64,000 nucleotides of DNA from NCBI RefSeq assembly GCF_007971025.1, contig NZ_CP042436.1:496001-560000 (forward strand), in the 5' to 3' direction. Positions 49,973 to 58,417 of this stretch are shown piece after piece. The position numbers and the translations under genes were made by a program. This DNA is from Mucilaginibacter ginsenosidivorans. Its GTDB lineage: Bacteria; Bacteroidota; Bacteroidia; Sphingobacteriales; Sphingobacteriaceae. Within the stretch, counting starts at the first letter, position 1, and the number at the start of each line of letters is the position of its first letter. The notes beneath the pieces were generated by a model. The model worked only from the letters and a program-made list of their open reading frames with translations. It did no database searches and was not told where the DNA came from.

Positions 49973-52789
49973 TTATTTACTCAGGTACATTGATTTCTCT
50001 TTATACAGGTGCCTGAAGTAAGGGTCCTCCAGGTCTGGTATAAAGCGGATAGCTTCGCCCGTCGATTTCATTTCGGGGCCCAGCTCCTTATTTACTTCGG
50101 GGAACTTATCGAACGAGAATACCGGTTCTTTGATGGCAAAGCCCTTTAATTTCCGTTCTATGGTAAAGTCTTTCAATTTATTCACACCCAGCATAATCTT
50201 CGCCGCTATATTGATATAAGGCACATCGTAAGCTTTTGCGATGAAGGGCACCGTGCGTGATGCGCGCGGGTTAGCCTCTATCACATATACCTTTTCATCC
50301 TTAATGGCAAACTGAATATTCAGCAGGCCACGTACATTTAACGCACGTGCGATCTTTTCAGTATGCTGTTCCATCTGGCGGATAACATTTTCTGATAAGT
50401 TGAACGGCGGCAACACCGCGCTCGAGTCGCCCGAATGTATACCTGCAGGCTCAATGTGTTCCATCAGGCCAATGATATGCACATCCTCGCCATCGTGGAT
50501 GGAATCCGATTCCGCTTCTTCTGCGCGATCGAGGAAGTGGTCGATCAGCACACGGTTGCCCGGCAAATTCTTCAACAGCCCGACTACCGCTTTTTCCAGG
50601 TCCTCGTCGTTTATTACGATGCTCATTCCCTGGCCGCCCAGTACGTAACTTGGCCGCACCAGTACCGGGTAGCCCACTTTGTGCGCCACTTCTATTGCTT
50701 CTTCTGCATTTTCGGCTACGCCATATTTGGGGTAAGGGATATCCAGGTCCTTTAACAGGTCGGAGAAACGCCCCCTGTCCTCGGCAATATCCATATTGTC
50801 GAAAGATGTGCCGATGATCTTAATACCGTGCTCGTGTAGTTTCTCGGCCATTTTCAAAGCCGTTTGGCCACCCAACTGAACGATAACGCCTTCGGGCTTT
50901 TCCATCTCGATGATCTCGCGCACATGCTCCCAGAAAACAGGCTCGAAGTATAGCTTATCGGCCATGTTAAAATCTGTTGACACTGTCTCTGGGTTACAGT
51001 TGATCATGATGGCTTCGTAGCCCGATTCTTTGGCGGCCAGCAAACCATGCACGCAGCTATAATCGAATTCGATACCCTGCCCGATACGGTTGGGGCCCGA
51101 TCCCAATACAATTATTTTCTTTTTGTCCGATACTTTGGATTCGTTCTCGCCTTCGTAGGTGGAGTAATAATATGGCGTTTTAGCAGGGAACTCGGCAGCA
51201 CAGGTATCCACCATCTTATAAACCCGGCGAATGCCCAGGCCCACACGACGCTGGTAAACTTCTTCTTCGGTTACATTGGTTAAGATATGTGCTATCTGCG
51301 CATCCGAAAATCCTTTTTGTTTCAGGGTGAAGAAGAACTCGGTTGGTATATTGATTAAGGAGTAGCGTCTTAATTCTATTTCGAGGTTGACGATCTCCTG
51401 CACCTGGTTCAAAAACCAGCGGTCAATCTTGGTTGCCTTCCGTACCGATTCTATCGGCACGCCCAGGCTCAGGGCATCATAAATATGGAAGAGCCTGTCC
51501 CAGCTCGGGTTCTCCAGGCTGTGCATGATCTCCTCCAGGTTGCGGCTCTGGCGTCCGTCGGCGCCTAAACCGGCGCGCCCTATCTCCAGGCTCTGGCAGG
51601 CTTTCTGCAAAGCTTCAATAAAGCTGCGGCCTATGCCCATTACCTCTCCTACCGATTTCATCTGCAGGCCAAGGTATTTATTGGCGCCTTTGAATTTGTC
51701 AAAATTCCACCGCGGTATCTTTACTATCACATAGTCCAAAGTCGGTTCAAAATAAGCCGAGGTGGTTTTGGTGATCTGGTTTTCTATTTCATCAAGGTTA
51801 TAACCTATAGCAAGTTTAGCAGCAATTTTAGCAATTGGGTATCCAGTAGCTTTTGACGCCAGGGCAGATGACCGCGACACACGCGGGTTGATCTCGATTG
51901 CAATTATAGCCTCATCAGCAGGGTTAACGGCAAACTGAACATTACACCCGCCGGCAAAATTGCCTATAGCGCGCATCATTTTAATGGCCTGGTTGCGCAT
52001 ATCCTGGTAGCATCGGTCGCTCAGGGTCATTGGCGGGGCCACGGTTATCGAGTCGCCGGTGTGGATACCCATCGGGTCAAAGTTTTCGATGGCACAAATA
52101 ATGATCACATTATCCCTGCTGTCGCGCAGCAATTCAAGCTCAAATTCTTTCCAGCCTATTACCGCCTGCTCCACTAACACTTCGTGTGTTGGCGATGCCT
52201 GCAGGCCGCGGCTCAACGCAGCGTCAAATTCTTCTTTCTTATGCACAAAACCGCCGCCGGTACCGCCCAGTGTATAGCTCGGCCTGATTACCAGGGGGAA
52301 GCCTATTTCCTGCGCGGCTTCTTTGCCTTCCAAAAACGAGTTGGCGATCTTTGAGCTGGCCACACCTATGCCTATATCCACCATTAATTGGCGGAACGCC
52401 TCCCGGTTCTCTGTCTTTTCTATCGCAGCAGTGTCGACTCCGACAACTTTTACATTGTATTTTTCCCAAATACCGCGTTCCTCCGCCTCTTTGCAAAGGT
52501 TCAGAGCTGTTTGGCCGCCCATTGTTGGCAATACCGCGTCAATGTGTCGTACCTGCAGTATTTTCTCGATACTATCACAGTTTAACGGCCACAGGTACAC
52601 ATGGTCGGCAATAACTTTATCCGTCATAATAGTAGCAGGGTTGCTGTTGATGATGGATACTTCGATACCTTCCTCTTTTAGCGAAAGGGCCGCCTGCGAA
52701 CCTGAATAATCGAACTCACATGCCTGGCCAATAATAATGGGACCAGAACCAATAATTAAAACGGATTTGATGGAGGTGTCTTTGGGCAT
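49973..52789 (-). CDS. carB: Carbamoyl-phosphate synthase large subunit, short form
   Basis: The 938-residue protein has two homologous halves, each with an ATP-grasp domain (first ending near residue 390, second near 930), with motifs IIGSGPIIIGQACEFDYSG and VLGSGPNRIGQGIEFDYS. It makes carbamoyl phosphate for pyrimidine and arginine synthesis. The C-terminal MGS-like allosteric domain of about 130 residues present in E. coli CarB is absent; this short form is usual in Bacteroidota. A hairpin lies at the predicted start of its transcript. Confidence 0.95.
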   Translation of the reverse strand: MPKDTSIKSVLIIGSGPIIIGQACEFDYSGSQAALSLKEEGIEVSIINSNPATIMTDKVIADHVYLWPLNCDSIEKILQVRHIDAVLPTMGGQTALNLCKEAEERGIWEKYNVKVVGVDTAAIEKTENREAFRQLMVDIGIGVASSKIANSFLEGKEAAQEIGFPLVIRPSYTLGGTGGGFVHKKEEFDAALSRGLQASPTHEVLVEQAVIGWKEFELELLRDSRDNVIIICAIENFDPMGIHTGDSITVAPPMTLSDRCYQDMRNQAIKMMRAIGNFAGGCNVQFAVNPADEAIIAIEINPRVSRSSALASKATGYPIAKIAAKLAIGYNLDEIENQITKTTSAYFEPTLDYVIVKIPRWNFDKFKGANKYLGLQMKSVGEVMGIGRSFIEALQKACQSLEIGRAGLGADGRQSRNLEEIMHSLENPSWDRLFHIYDALSLGVPIESVRKATKIDRWFLNQVQEIVNLEIELRRYSLINIPTEFFFTLKQKGFSDAQIAHILTNVTEEEVYQRRVGLGIRRVYKMVDTCAAEFPAKTPYYYSTYEGENESKVSDKKKIIVLGSGPNRIGQGIEFDYSCVHGLLAAKESGYEAIMINCNPETVSTDFNMADKLYFEPVFWEHVREIIEMEKPEGVIVQLGGQTALKMAEKLHEHGIKIIGTSFDNMDIAEDRGRFSDLLKDLDIPYPKYGVAENAEEAIEVAHKVGYPVLVRPSYVLGGQGMSIVINDEDLEKAVVGLLKNLPGNRVLIDHFLDRAEEAESDSIHDGEDVHIIGLMEHIEPAGIHSGDSSAVLPPFNLSENVIRQMEQHTEKIARALNVRGLLNIQFAIKDEKVYVIEANPRASRTVPFIAKAYDVPYINIAAKIMLGVNKLKDFTIERKLKGFAIKEPVFSFDKFPEVNKELGPEMKSTGEAIRFIPDLEDPYFRHLYKEKSMYLSK

Positions 52790-52897
52790 AGTCTTTTTTG
52801 AAGCTTATGGTTCATGGTTGATGATTCATGGTATACCCGGGTGGGTTATGCGCTATGATCCATTAACTATGAACGATTTATCTATGCGCTGAAAGCG

Positions 52898-52931
52898 AAA
52901 AACCCGACTTCAGCGTCGGGATGCAAAGATA
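52898..52931 (-). promoter_or_regulatory. carB promoter -7 element and 5'-terminal hairpin
   Basis: On the reverse strand TATCTTTG (52924-52931) is followed within four bases by CCCGAC-GCTGAA-GTCGGG (52903-52920) and then five T residues. The carB message would begin at or in this terminator-like hairpin. Confidence 0.6.
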
Positions 52932-53061
52932 GGATTTATGAAGCACTTAGGGATGGATTTTTTTAAAATTTAATTCCTGCCATTTGTGAGTTAAATCATA
53001 GCAATGTAAATACAGATTTTTTATATTTACCATACTGCTTAAGGGCAGTTTAATACCCGGA

Positions 53062-53598
53062 ATGATGAGAAGATATTTAATACCAGTTGTTTCCCTTGCA
53101 ATTTTGGTTGGCGGATGCGCCATGTACCAATCCATTATCAAATCGTCTTTTCCCTATACCAGCTCGCTTACAGTAGTATCATCCGCACAACCGGGCAACG
53201 AATATTCAGCTGTCAATATTGCCAACAGTTTCGACCAGAATTTCAGCAAAAGCGGTAACAATGCCGACAGGATAACCCTGGTACGCGTGATATCGGCCAA
53301 ACTACGGTCAGACGACCCTACTGATTACAACATAGGTAATCTTTCGATGGTAAAAATATTCTTGTCGAAGGATGACGGCACTGACGAAATGCAGGTGGCT
53401 CAGCGTAAGGATATCACGGCTAACGCAGGGAACGAGATCACGCTTGATATAGACAATTCGAAATTCCTTGATCAGCTTGTTCGCGAACCTAATATAAAGG
53501 TACGGATGGTTTATACAGTTCGTAAAGCTTTCAACAGGGACGTGAGCCTGCACGTGATACTGGACCTTAGCGCTTATCCAAACCCTAAAACGAATTGA
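53062..53598 (+). CDS. Lipoprotein of unknown function
   Basis: The 178-residue protein has a lipoprotein signal (LAILVGGCAMYQS). The mature part is a beta-rich domain with SSLTVVSSAQPGNEYSAVNIA near 34-55 and a closing KAFNRDVSLHVILDLSAYP. No family is recognised. It is divergent from carB and ends five bases before the convergent TonB_C gene. Confidence 0.7.
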   Translation: MMRRYLIPVVSLAILVGGCAMYQSIIKSSFPYTSSLTVVSSAQPGNEYSAVNIANSFDQNFSKSGNNADRITLVRVISAKLRSDDPTDYNIGNLSMVKIFLSKDDGTDEMQVAQRKDITANAGNEITLDIDNSKFLDQLVREPNIKVRMVYTVRKAFNRDVSLHVILDLSAYPNPKTN

Positions 53599-53603
53599 CT
53601 TAA

Positions 53604-54575
53604 TTAGTCCGACAGGGAAAAACCAATTGGAATTTGATAACGAACCCGGACAGGTCTGCCATATCGGATTCCAGGCACCCACGGCGGGGACGCTTTCATC
53701 ACCCTGAGCGCCTCGGCGTCTATGTTGGGGCTGACCGTGTTTATTAATTTGATCCCGGTTACTTTGCCGTCTTTTTCTACCGTAAACGACATCAGGATAG
53801 TCCCCTGGACATTATGCTCACGCTCGTAATCGGGATAGCGTATCTTTTTTGAAAGATATTTGTAAAAAACGTTTAACCCTCCGGGGTATGCCGGGGCTAT
53901 CGATCTTGCTATTGTATAAGTATTCACCTCACCTTTTTCATTGCTGAAAGTCCCGCTTATCAGCATGCCATTCTCATACTTTTCTTCAAAATGGGATTTC
54001 CCTTTGTCATCCACCCCGGTACAGACACCATCCCGTCTCCCATTCTTTAACGAACCCGTTTCAATTACTGTTTTAAAAGCAGTATCGTCGTACAGTTTAA
54101 AAGTACCGCTGCCATCGGTTGCCAACGCCACTCCGGTCGAATCGTAGCAGGCTTCAATCAGGTAATCCTCAAATGCGCGCGATTCCCTGTCTGATGTCGC
54201 CTGGTGCTTCAATACCAGGTAGGGTTTGCCGCTCGGAAAAAATTGAAATTCGTCGTCAACGACAGTCATGTTCCTATAATTCAAAACCCTCTTTTTTATA
54301 CCCGATTTGAAAAATTCCAACTTCAGGCCCTCGAAATGAGGCGGATCAATTGTTGATGATTTGCCAAGCGCTTTCCTTTTGTTGTTAAGATAAAATTCCG
54401 CAACATTGTAAAGTGTCGATCCCGAATCGGGTTCAGTTACCGCACGAATATAATCGGCACTGTCCCTGGTCGACACATAGCGCCCGTCATTTTTCAGGAA
54501 ATACACATTCATCTTCACCTGGGCCGAACAAAACCCGGTGATCATTATCAGGAATGCGATAAGGATTATTCTCAT
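53604..54575 (-). CDS. Secreted TonB C-terminal-domain protein with MORN-like repeats
   Basis: The 323-residue protein has a cleavable signal peptide (ILIAFLIMITGFCSAQ) rather than the uncleaved anchor of true TonB. MORN-like units lie near 170-215 (GSLKNGRRDGVCTG, YENGMLISGTF) and the C-terminal domain is TonB_C-like (HNVQGTILMSFTVEKDGKV, then SPNIDAEALRVMKASPPWVPG). The usual ending with an aromatic residue is lost (IGFSLSD). It may be a periplasmic partner or decoy of the TonB system. Confidence 0.83.
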   Translation of the reverse strand: MRIILIAFLIMITGFCSAQVKMNVYFLKNDGRYVSTRDSADYIRAVTEPDSGSTLYNVAEFYLNNKRKALGKSSTIDPPHFEGLKLEFFKSGIKKRVLNYRNMTVVDDEFQFFPSGKPYLVLKHQATSDRESRAFEDYLIEACYDSTGVALATDGSGTFKLYDDTAFKTVIETGSLKNGRRDGVCTGVDDKGKSHFEEKYENGMLISGTFSNEKGEVNTYTIARSIAPAYPGGLNVFYKYLSKKIRYPDYEREHNVQGTILMSFTVEKDGKVTGIKLINTVSPNIDAEALRVMKASPPWVPGIRYGRPVRVRYQIPIGFSLSD

Positions 54576-54607
54576 TGTAGTAAACCAGTGCCTTTAAGCG
54601 CACTAAT

Positions 54608-54958
54608 TTACTTAATTAGTTTATTATCAGAATCAGGAAATACCAGCAAGGGTTTGTAATTGCGAGCCTCTTCCATCTCCATATGCGCGTACGACATAAT
54701 AATAACGATATCGCCAACCTGCGCCAGGCGGGCCGTGGCCCCGTTCAGGCATACAGTACCGCTGCCGCGTTCGCCCCTTATCACGTAGGTCTCAAACCGT
54801 GCGCCGTTGTTGTTATTTACGATCTGGACCTTCTCGTTGGGGATGATATTCGCAGCCTCAATCAAATCCTCGTCTATCGTAATGCTGCCCACATAGTTCA
54901 GCTCGGCCTGGGTAACCCTGGCCCGATGTATCTTGGATTTCAATACCTCTATAATCAT
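54608..54958 (-). CDS. panD: Aspartate 1-decarboxylase
   Basis: The 116-residue proenzyme has the self-cleavage site Gly24-Ser25 in NYVGSITID, giving the pyruvoyl group, and the family motifs [22 protein letters not shown] and [11 protein letters not shown]. It makes beta-alanine for pantothenate. TACCTTTG (reverse strand, 54963-54970) is four bases before the ATG, a near-leaderless start. panC lies 120 bases upstream. Confidence 0.96.
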   Translation of the reverse strand: MIIEVLKSKIHRARVTQAELNYVGSITIDEDLIEAANIIPNEKVQIVNNNNGARFETYVIRGERGSGTVCLNGATARLAQVGDIVIIMSYAHMEMEEARNYKPLLVFPDSDNKLIK

Positions 54959-55078
54959 GATGCAAAGGTAGTAATTTAGTTAATCAGTGATTAGTGATCG
55001 GAGATTAGTTGCATTGGCGTGACAGCAGATCGTTGGCGACCTGTGGCATAAATGGCCTGACCACCAATCGCAAGCCGA

Positions 55079-55918
55079 CTAATCACTAACAATTATATTG
55101 TCTATCAGCCTCGTCGCGCCAACTTTAGCGGCTACTAATGCCACTACGGGGTGGCTATCAGCAGTTGCCGGGTGCAGGCTTTTACCATCAACTATCTCAA
55201 GATATTCCAGATTTATACCGGGTTCAGCACTTATCATAGCAGCGCCTTCTTTTTGTAAAGCGTCAATGCCTCCAGGGTTAAAGCTTTCCTTCAGCCATTT
55301 TAACGTTTTGGAAAGTATCAGCGCTTGCTGCCGGTCTTCGGCTGATAAATGGATGTTCCGCGAGCTCATAGCAAGCCCATCCGGTTCGCGTAATATAGGG
55401 CACATCACCAGCTTGACGGGCAGGCTCAGCATATCCACCATTTTTTGTATAACCAGGAACTGCTGGTAGTCCTTCTGGCCAAAAAATGCCAGATGGGGCT
55501 TCAAAATATCAAATAGCTTATACACCACCTGCGTAACCCCCTGGTAGTGCCCCGGTCTGAACTTACCTTCCAGTAAATGCTCCAGTTCGCCCAGGTCCAA
55601 ATGCCATTGCTCATTCCCGGCATACATTTCATTTACCTCCGGGTTGAACAAAATATCACACCCCGCCTGCTCCAGTTTTTCTATATCCGACTGTATAGGG
55701 CGGGGATATTTCTCCAGGTCTTTGGGATCGTTAAACTGTGTGGGGTTTACAAAAATACTGCAAACAACCACGTCGCAAAGCTGTTGTGCAATAGCAATCA
55801 GCGAAAGGTGCCCCTGGTGCAAAGCGCCCATTGTGGGCACAAAACCAATGGTTTTATTGCCGCCGCGCAACCCGCCGAGGTATTCGCTAAGGCCTTTCCT
55901 GCTTGTGTATGTGTTCAA
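55079..55918 (-). CDS. panC: Pantoate--beta-alanine ligase
   Basis: The 279-residue protein starts at TTG and has the HIGH-like motif PTMGALHQGHLSLI near residues 29-42, FVNPTQFNDPKDLEKYPR near 58-75, FGQKDYQQFLVIQKM and a KMS-like region near SSRNIHLS. It joins pantoate and beta-alanine. It shares its intergenic region with the divergent glycogen synthase gene. Confidence 0.96.
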   Translation of the reverse strand: MNTYTSRKGLSEYLGGLRGGNKTIGFVPTMGALHQGHLSLIAIAQQLCDVVVCSIFVNPTQFNDPKDLEKYPRPIQSDIEKLEQAGCDILFNPEVNEMYAGNEQWHLDLGELEHLLEGKFRPGHYQGVTQVVYKLFDILKPHLAFFGQKDYQQFLVIQKMVDMLSLPVKLVMCPILREPDGLAMSSRNIHLSAEDRQQALILSKTLKWLKESFNPGGIDALQKEGAAMISAEPGINLEYLEIVDGKSLHPATADSHPVVALVAAKVGATRLIDNIIVSD

Positions 55919-55994
55919 CTACGTAAAAAGTTATAAAAATGGGGCAAAGTTGTGTAATTGATTAAATATAACCAAAACTAACTTGCATAATACG

Positions 55995-56025
55995 TTGGTA
56001 ATTCATAAGATAATGCTTATATTTG
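55995..56025 (+). promoter_or_regulatory. Promoter of the glycogen synthase gene
   Basis: TTG (55995-55997), 20 bases, then TATATTTG (56018-56025) match the Bacteroidota form exactly. The start at 56076 is about 50 bases downstream. Confidence 0.65.
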
Positions 56026-56075
56026 CAGACTCAATTTTTTTGACTTCTTTACATAATTTTAATAACTGACTAGAG

Positions 56076-56900
56076 ATGGGTAAATCTAAGCTTCTGTTCA
56101 TTACACACGAAATGTCCCCTTTCCTCGAACTCACAAAAATTTCTGAAATCACGCGCCAATTGCCCCAGGCAATGCAGGACAAAGGTTACGAGATCCGTAT
56201 ACTGATGCCGCGTTTCGGAAACATCAATGAGCGCAGGAACAGGTTACATGAAGTGATCCGTTTATCGGGTATGAACATCATCATTAATGATAATGACAAT
56301 CCTTTGATCATTAAGGTAGCCTCGATCCCGGCCGCGCGCATGCAGGTTTATTTCCTCGACAACGAGGAATACTTTCAGCGCAAGCATGTGTTTAATGATA
56401 AGGACGGGAAATTTTATGCTGACAATGATGAAAGGATGATCTTCTTCTGCAAGGGTGCATTAGAAACTGTTAAAAAATTGGGCTGGGCCCCTGATGTGAT
56501 CCACTGCCACGGCTGGATGAGCTCGCTGGTACCGGCTTATCTGAAAACTACTTATAAGGACGATCCTACCTTCAAAAACTCAAAAGTTGTCTATTCGGTG
56601 TACGACAATGATTTTGCCGGTAAGCTAAATCCTGATTTTGCTAACAAGGCGGTTATGACCGATATGACCGAAACGCACACCGAAGTTTATAAACCAGGCA
56701 CGGCTTCAGCGCTTCATGCTGGCGCTATCCACTATTCCGACGGAATAGTTTTGGGCAGCGAAAACATTGACGATGAAGTGTTAAATAATGTTAAAAACAG
56801 CCATAAATCGGTTTTAGAGTTTGATTCCACTTCTGATTTCGAAAATTATTACAATTTTTACGACGAAATTACCAACGAAGAATTGGTACATGTTGCATAA
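56076..56900 (+). CDS. GT5-like glycogen/starch synthase, N-terminal domain only
   Basis: The 274-residue protein matches only the N-terminal Rossmann half of GT5 glycogen synthase: LLFITHEMSPFLELTKISEI near residues 5-25, VIHCHGWMSSLVPAYLKT near 145-165 and SDGIVLGSENIDDEVL near 228-243. The KxGGL glucosyl-site motif is replaced (TKISEI) and the C-terminal catalytic half is absent. This truncated form beside panC is regular in Bacteroidota, so it is probably a real gene with a non-enzymatic or altered role. Confidence 0.88.
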   Translation: MGKSKLLFITHEMSPFLELTKISEITRQLPQAMQDKGYEIRILMPRFGNINERRNRLHEVIRLSGMNIIINDNDNPLIIKVASIPAARMQVYFLDNEEYFQRKHVFNDKDGKFYADNDERMIFFCKGALETVKKLGWAPDVIHCHGWMSSLVPAYLKTTYKDDPTFKNSKVVYSVYDNDFAGKLNPDFANKAVMTDMTETHTEVYKPGTASALHAGAIHYSDGIVLGSENIDDEVLNNVKNSHKSVLEFDSTSDFENYYNFYDEITNEELVHVA

Positions 56901-56915
56901 GTATTGAGATCGGAT

Positions 56916-58301
56916 ATGAAATTTCTTAGATTAGACTTATTGACCTTGTTAATAAGTCTTTTTATTTTAAATAGCTGCAGGAACGAGAGTACTATAGGCC
57001 TTGGGGTGACATCTTCGACCCAGTTGAACAGTACAATGATCGACACTGCGACAATTGTGGTGAACACGGTGCCCGAGGATTCTGTGGTTACATCTGGTTT
57101 GACCAAAAGCGCCCTGGGCTATTTCCAAGACCCGGTGCTTGGCACTTCCGAGGCAAACATTGCCGTAGCGCTTAATCTCCCGAATCAGAACGCTTATTCG
57201 CTACCTACAGGCACTGTAACGGTTGATTCGGCTGTCCTTGTTCTAAAATATGCCGATGGGTTTTATGGTGACTCGCTTACATCAAAGTATAAGGTCAATG
57301 TGTATCAGTTAGCTGAGCGGCCGCTTATTCAAACATATTTTAACACAAAAAGCTGGAATTACAATAACACAATTATTGGAACCCGTAGCTTTTACGCCCG
57401 TACACACGATAGCATTAAGATATATGATATTATAACCGGCGCGCCGGATACGCTGAAACGCGTGGCTCCGCAGTTAAGGATACCTATTGACAGGAATTTT
57501 ATCAACACCATCCTGTTTAACGCTAGCAGCGCCCAGCTTAGTTCTAACACTGTTTTCCTTAACAATGTTAAGGGTCTCTATCTTACGCTCGATAAATCGG
57601 GTACCACCGGCCCCGGCGGAACATTTATGTTTGGCCTCAGGGATTCGCTTAATGTATACTACCGCGCCAACAACGGCACAACAGTTGACACAGCAACTGT
57701 GTCGTTGCCGCTATCGTCCGTTCATGCCGTACAGATAAAAAGGACGCCTTCCGCGGCGGTAACTACCGAGCTTGCAAATACAACCGGCGGGTCAAGGGAT
57801 GTGATCTATTTCCAGGGGCTGGCAGGTTTGAAAGCCAAGATAAGTTTTCCCTATTTGAAGAGCATTATTAGAACTGTTGGGGCCAGGATAGTTATCAATA
57901 AAGCCGAACTGGTTATTACGCCGGTACCGGGCAGCAATATACCTTATAATGCGCAGCCTAAACTGACCATGTACAGGTATGACATAGCCCACACCCTGGC
58001 CGAATTGCCTGACGCCAGCCCGAATGATGCTCGCTCAGCTGGCGCAGCGGTTTTTGGAGGATATTATAGTCCATCATTAAAAAACTACCATTTTACCGTT
58101 ACAGCCTACATACAGGACCTGATGGATGGTAAAACTGTTGATTACGGTACTTATATCGCTCCGGTTGATACCACCAATACGCAAACTGTGGATATAGCCC
58201 CGGCACCACAAACCGGCGGCCGCACTGTAGCCGTCGGCACAGATAAGAATTCTCCTTACCGGATAAAACTCAACATTACTTACACCAAAATAAATAACTG
58301 A
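56916..58301 (+). CDS. DUF4270-family lipoprotein
   Basis: The 461-residue protein has a lipoprotein signal (LISLFILNSCRNE) and matches the Bacteroidota-specific DUF4270: STIGLGVTSSTQL near the start, AVLVLKYADGFYGDS and the conserved C-terminal YLKSIIRTVGARIVINKAEL. It is beta-rich and surface-exposed by inference. ATG at 56916 is chosen over a TTG four codons earlier. It lies between the GT5 gene and glmS. Function is unknown. Confidence 0.9.
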   Translation: MKFLRLDLLTLLISLFILNSCRNESTIGLGVTSSTQLNSTMIDTATIVVNTVPEDSVVTSGLTKSALGYFQDPVLGTSEANIAVALNLPNQNAYSLPTGTVTVDSAVLVLKYADGFYGDSLTSKYKVNVYQLAERPLIQTYFNTKSWNYNNTIIGTRSFYARTHDSIKIYDIITGAPDTLKRVAPQLRIPIDRNFINTILFNASSAQLSSNTVFLNNVKGLYLTLDKSGTTGPGGTFMFGLRDSLNVYYRANNGTTVDTATVSLPLSSVHAVQIKRTPSAAVTTELANTTGGSRDVIYFQGLAGLKAKISFPYLKSIIRTVGARIVINKAELVITPVPGSNIPYNAQPKLTMYRYDIAHTLAELPDASPNDARSAGAAVFGGYYSPSLKNYHFTVTAYIQDLMDGKTVDYGTYIAPVDTTNTQTVDIAPAPQTGGRTVAVGTDKNSPYRIKLNITYTKINN

Positions 58302-58302
58302 T

Positions 58303-58327
58303 AAACGGCCCTGAGACAGGGCCGTTT
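58303..58327 (+). terminator. Hairpin after the DUF4270 gene
   Basis: AAACGGCCCT-GAGAC-AGGGCCGTTT is a perfect 10-base stem; the following TCTGTTTATTT is only moderately T-rich. Confidence 0.75.
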
Positions 58328-58359
58328 CTGTTTATTTGGATTATAATTTGCCGCTCCTA

Positions 58360-58389
58360 TTGCTTTTACGGGGCAGGCGGTTATTTTTG
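58360..58389 (+). promoter_or_regulatory. Promoter of glmS
   Basis: TTG (58360-58362), 19 bases, then TATTTTTG (58382-58389) match the Bacteroidota consensus; the ATG is 28 bases further on. Confidence 0.65.
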
Positions 58390-58417
58390 TACTTTTTAAA
58401 TTTAAAAACTTCTATTT

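Noticed and set aside
58330-58417. A glmS ribozyme upstream of glmS.
   Set aside because: The gap is under 120 bases and holds a promoter only; no ribozyme core is seen.
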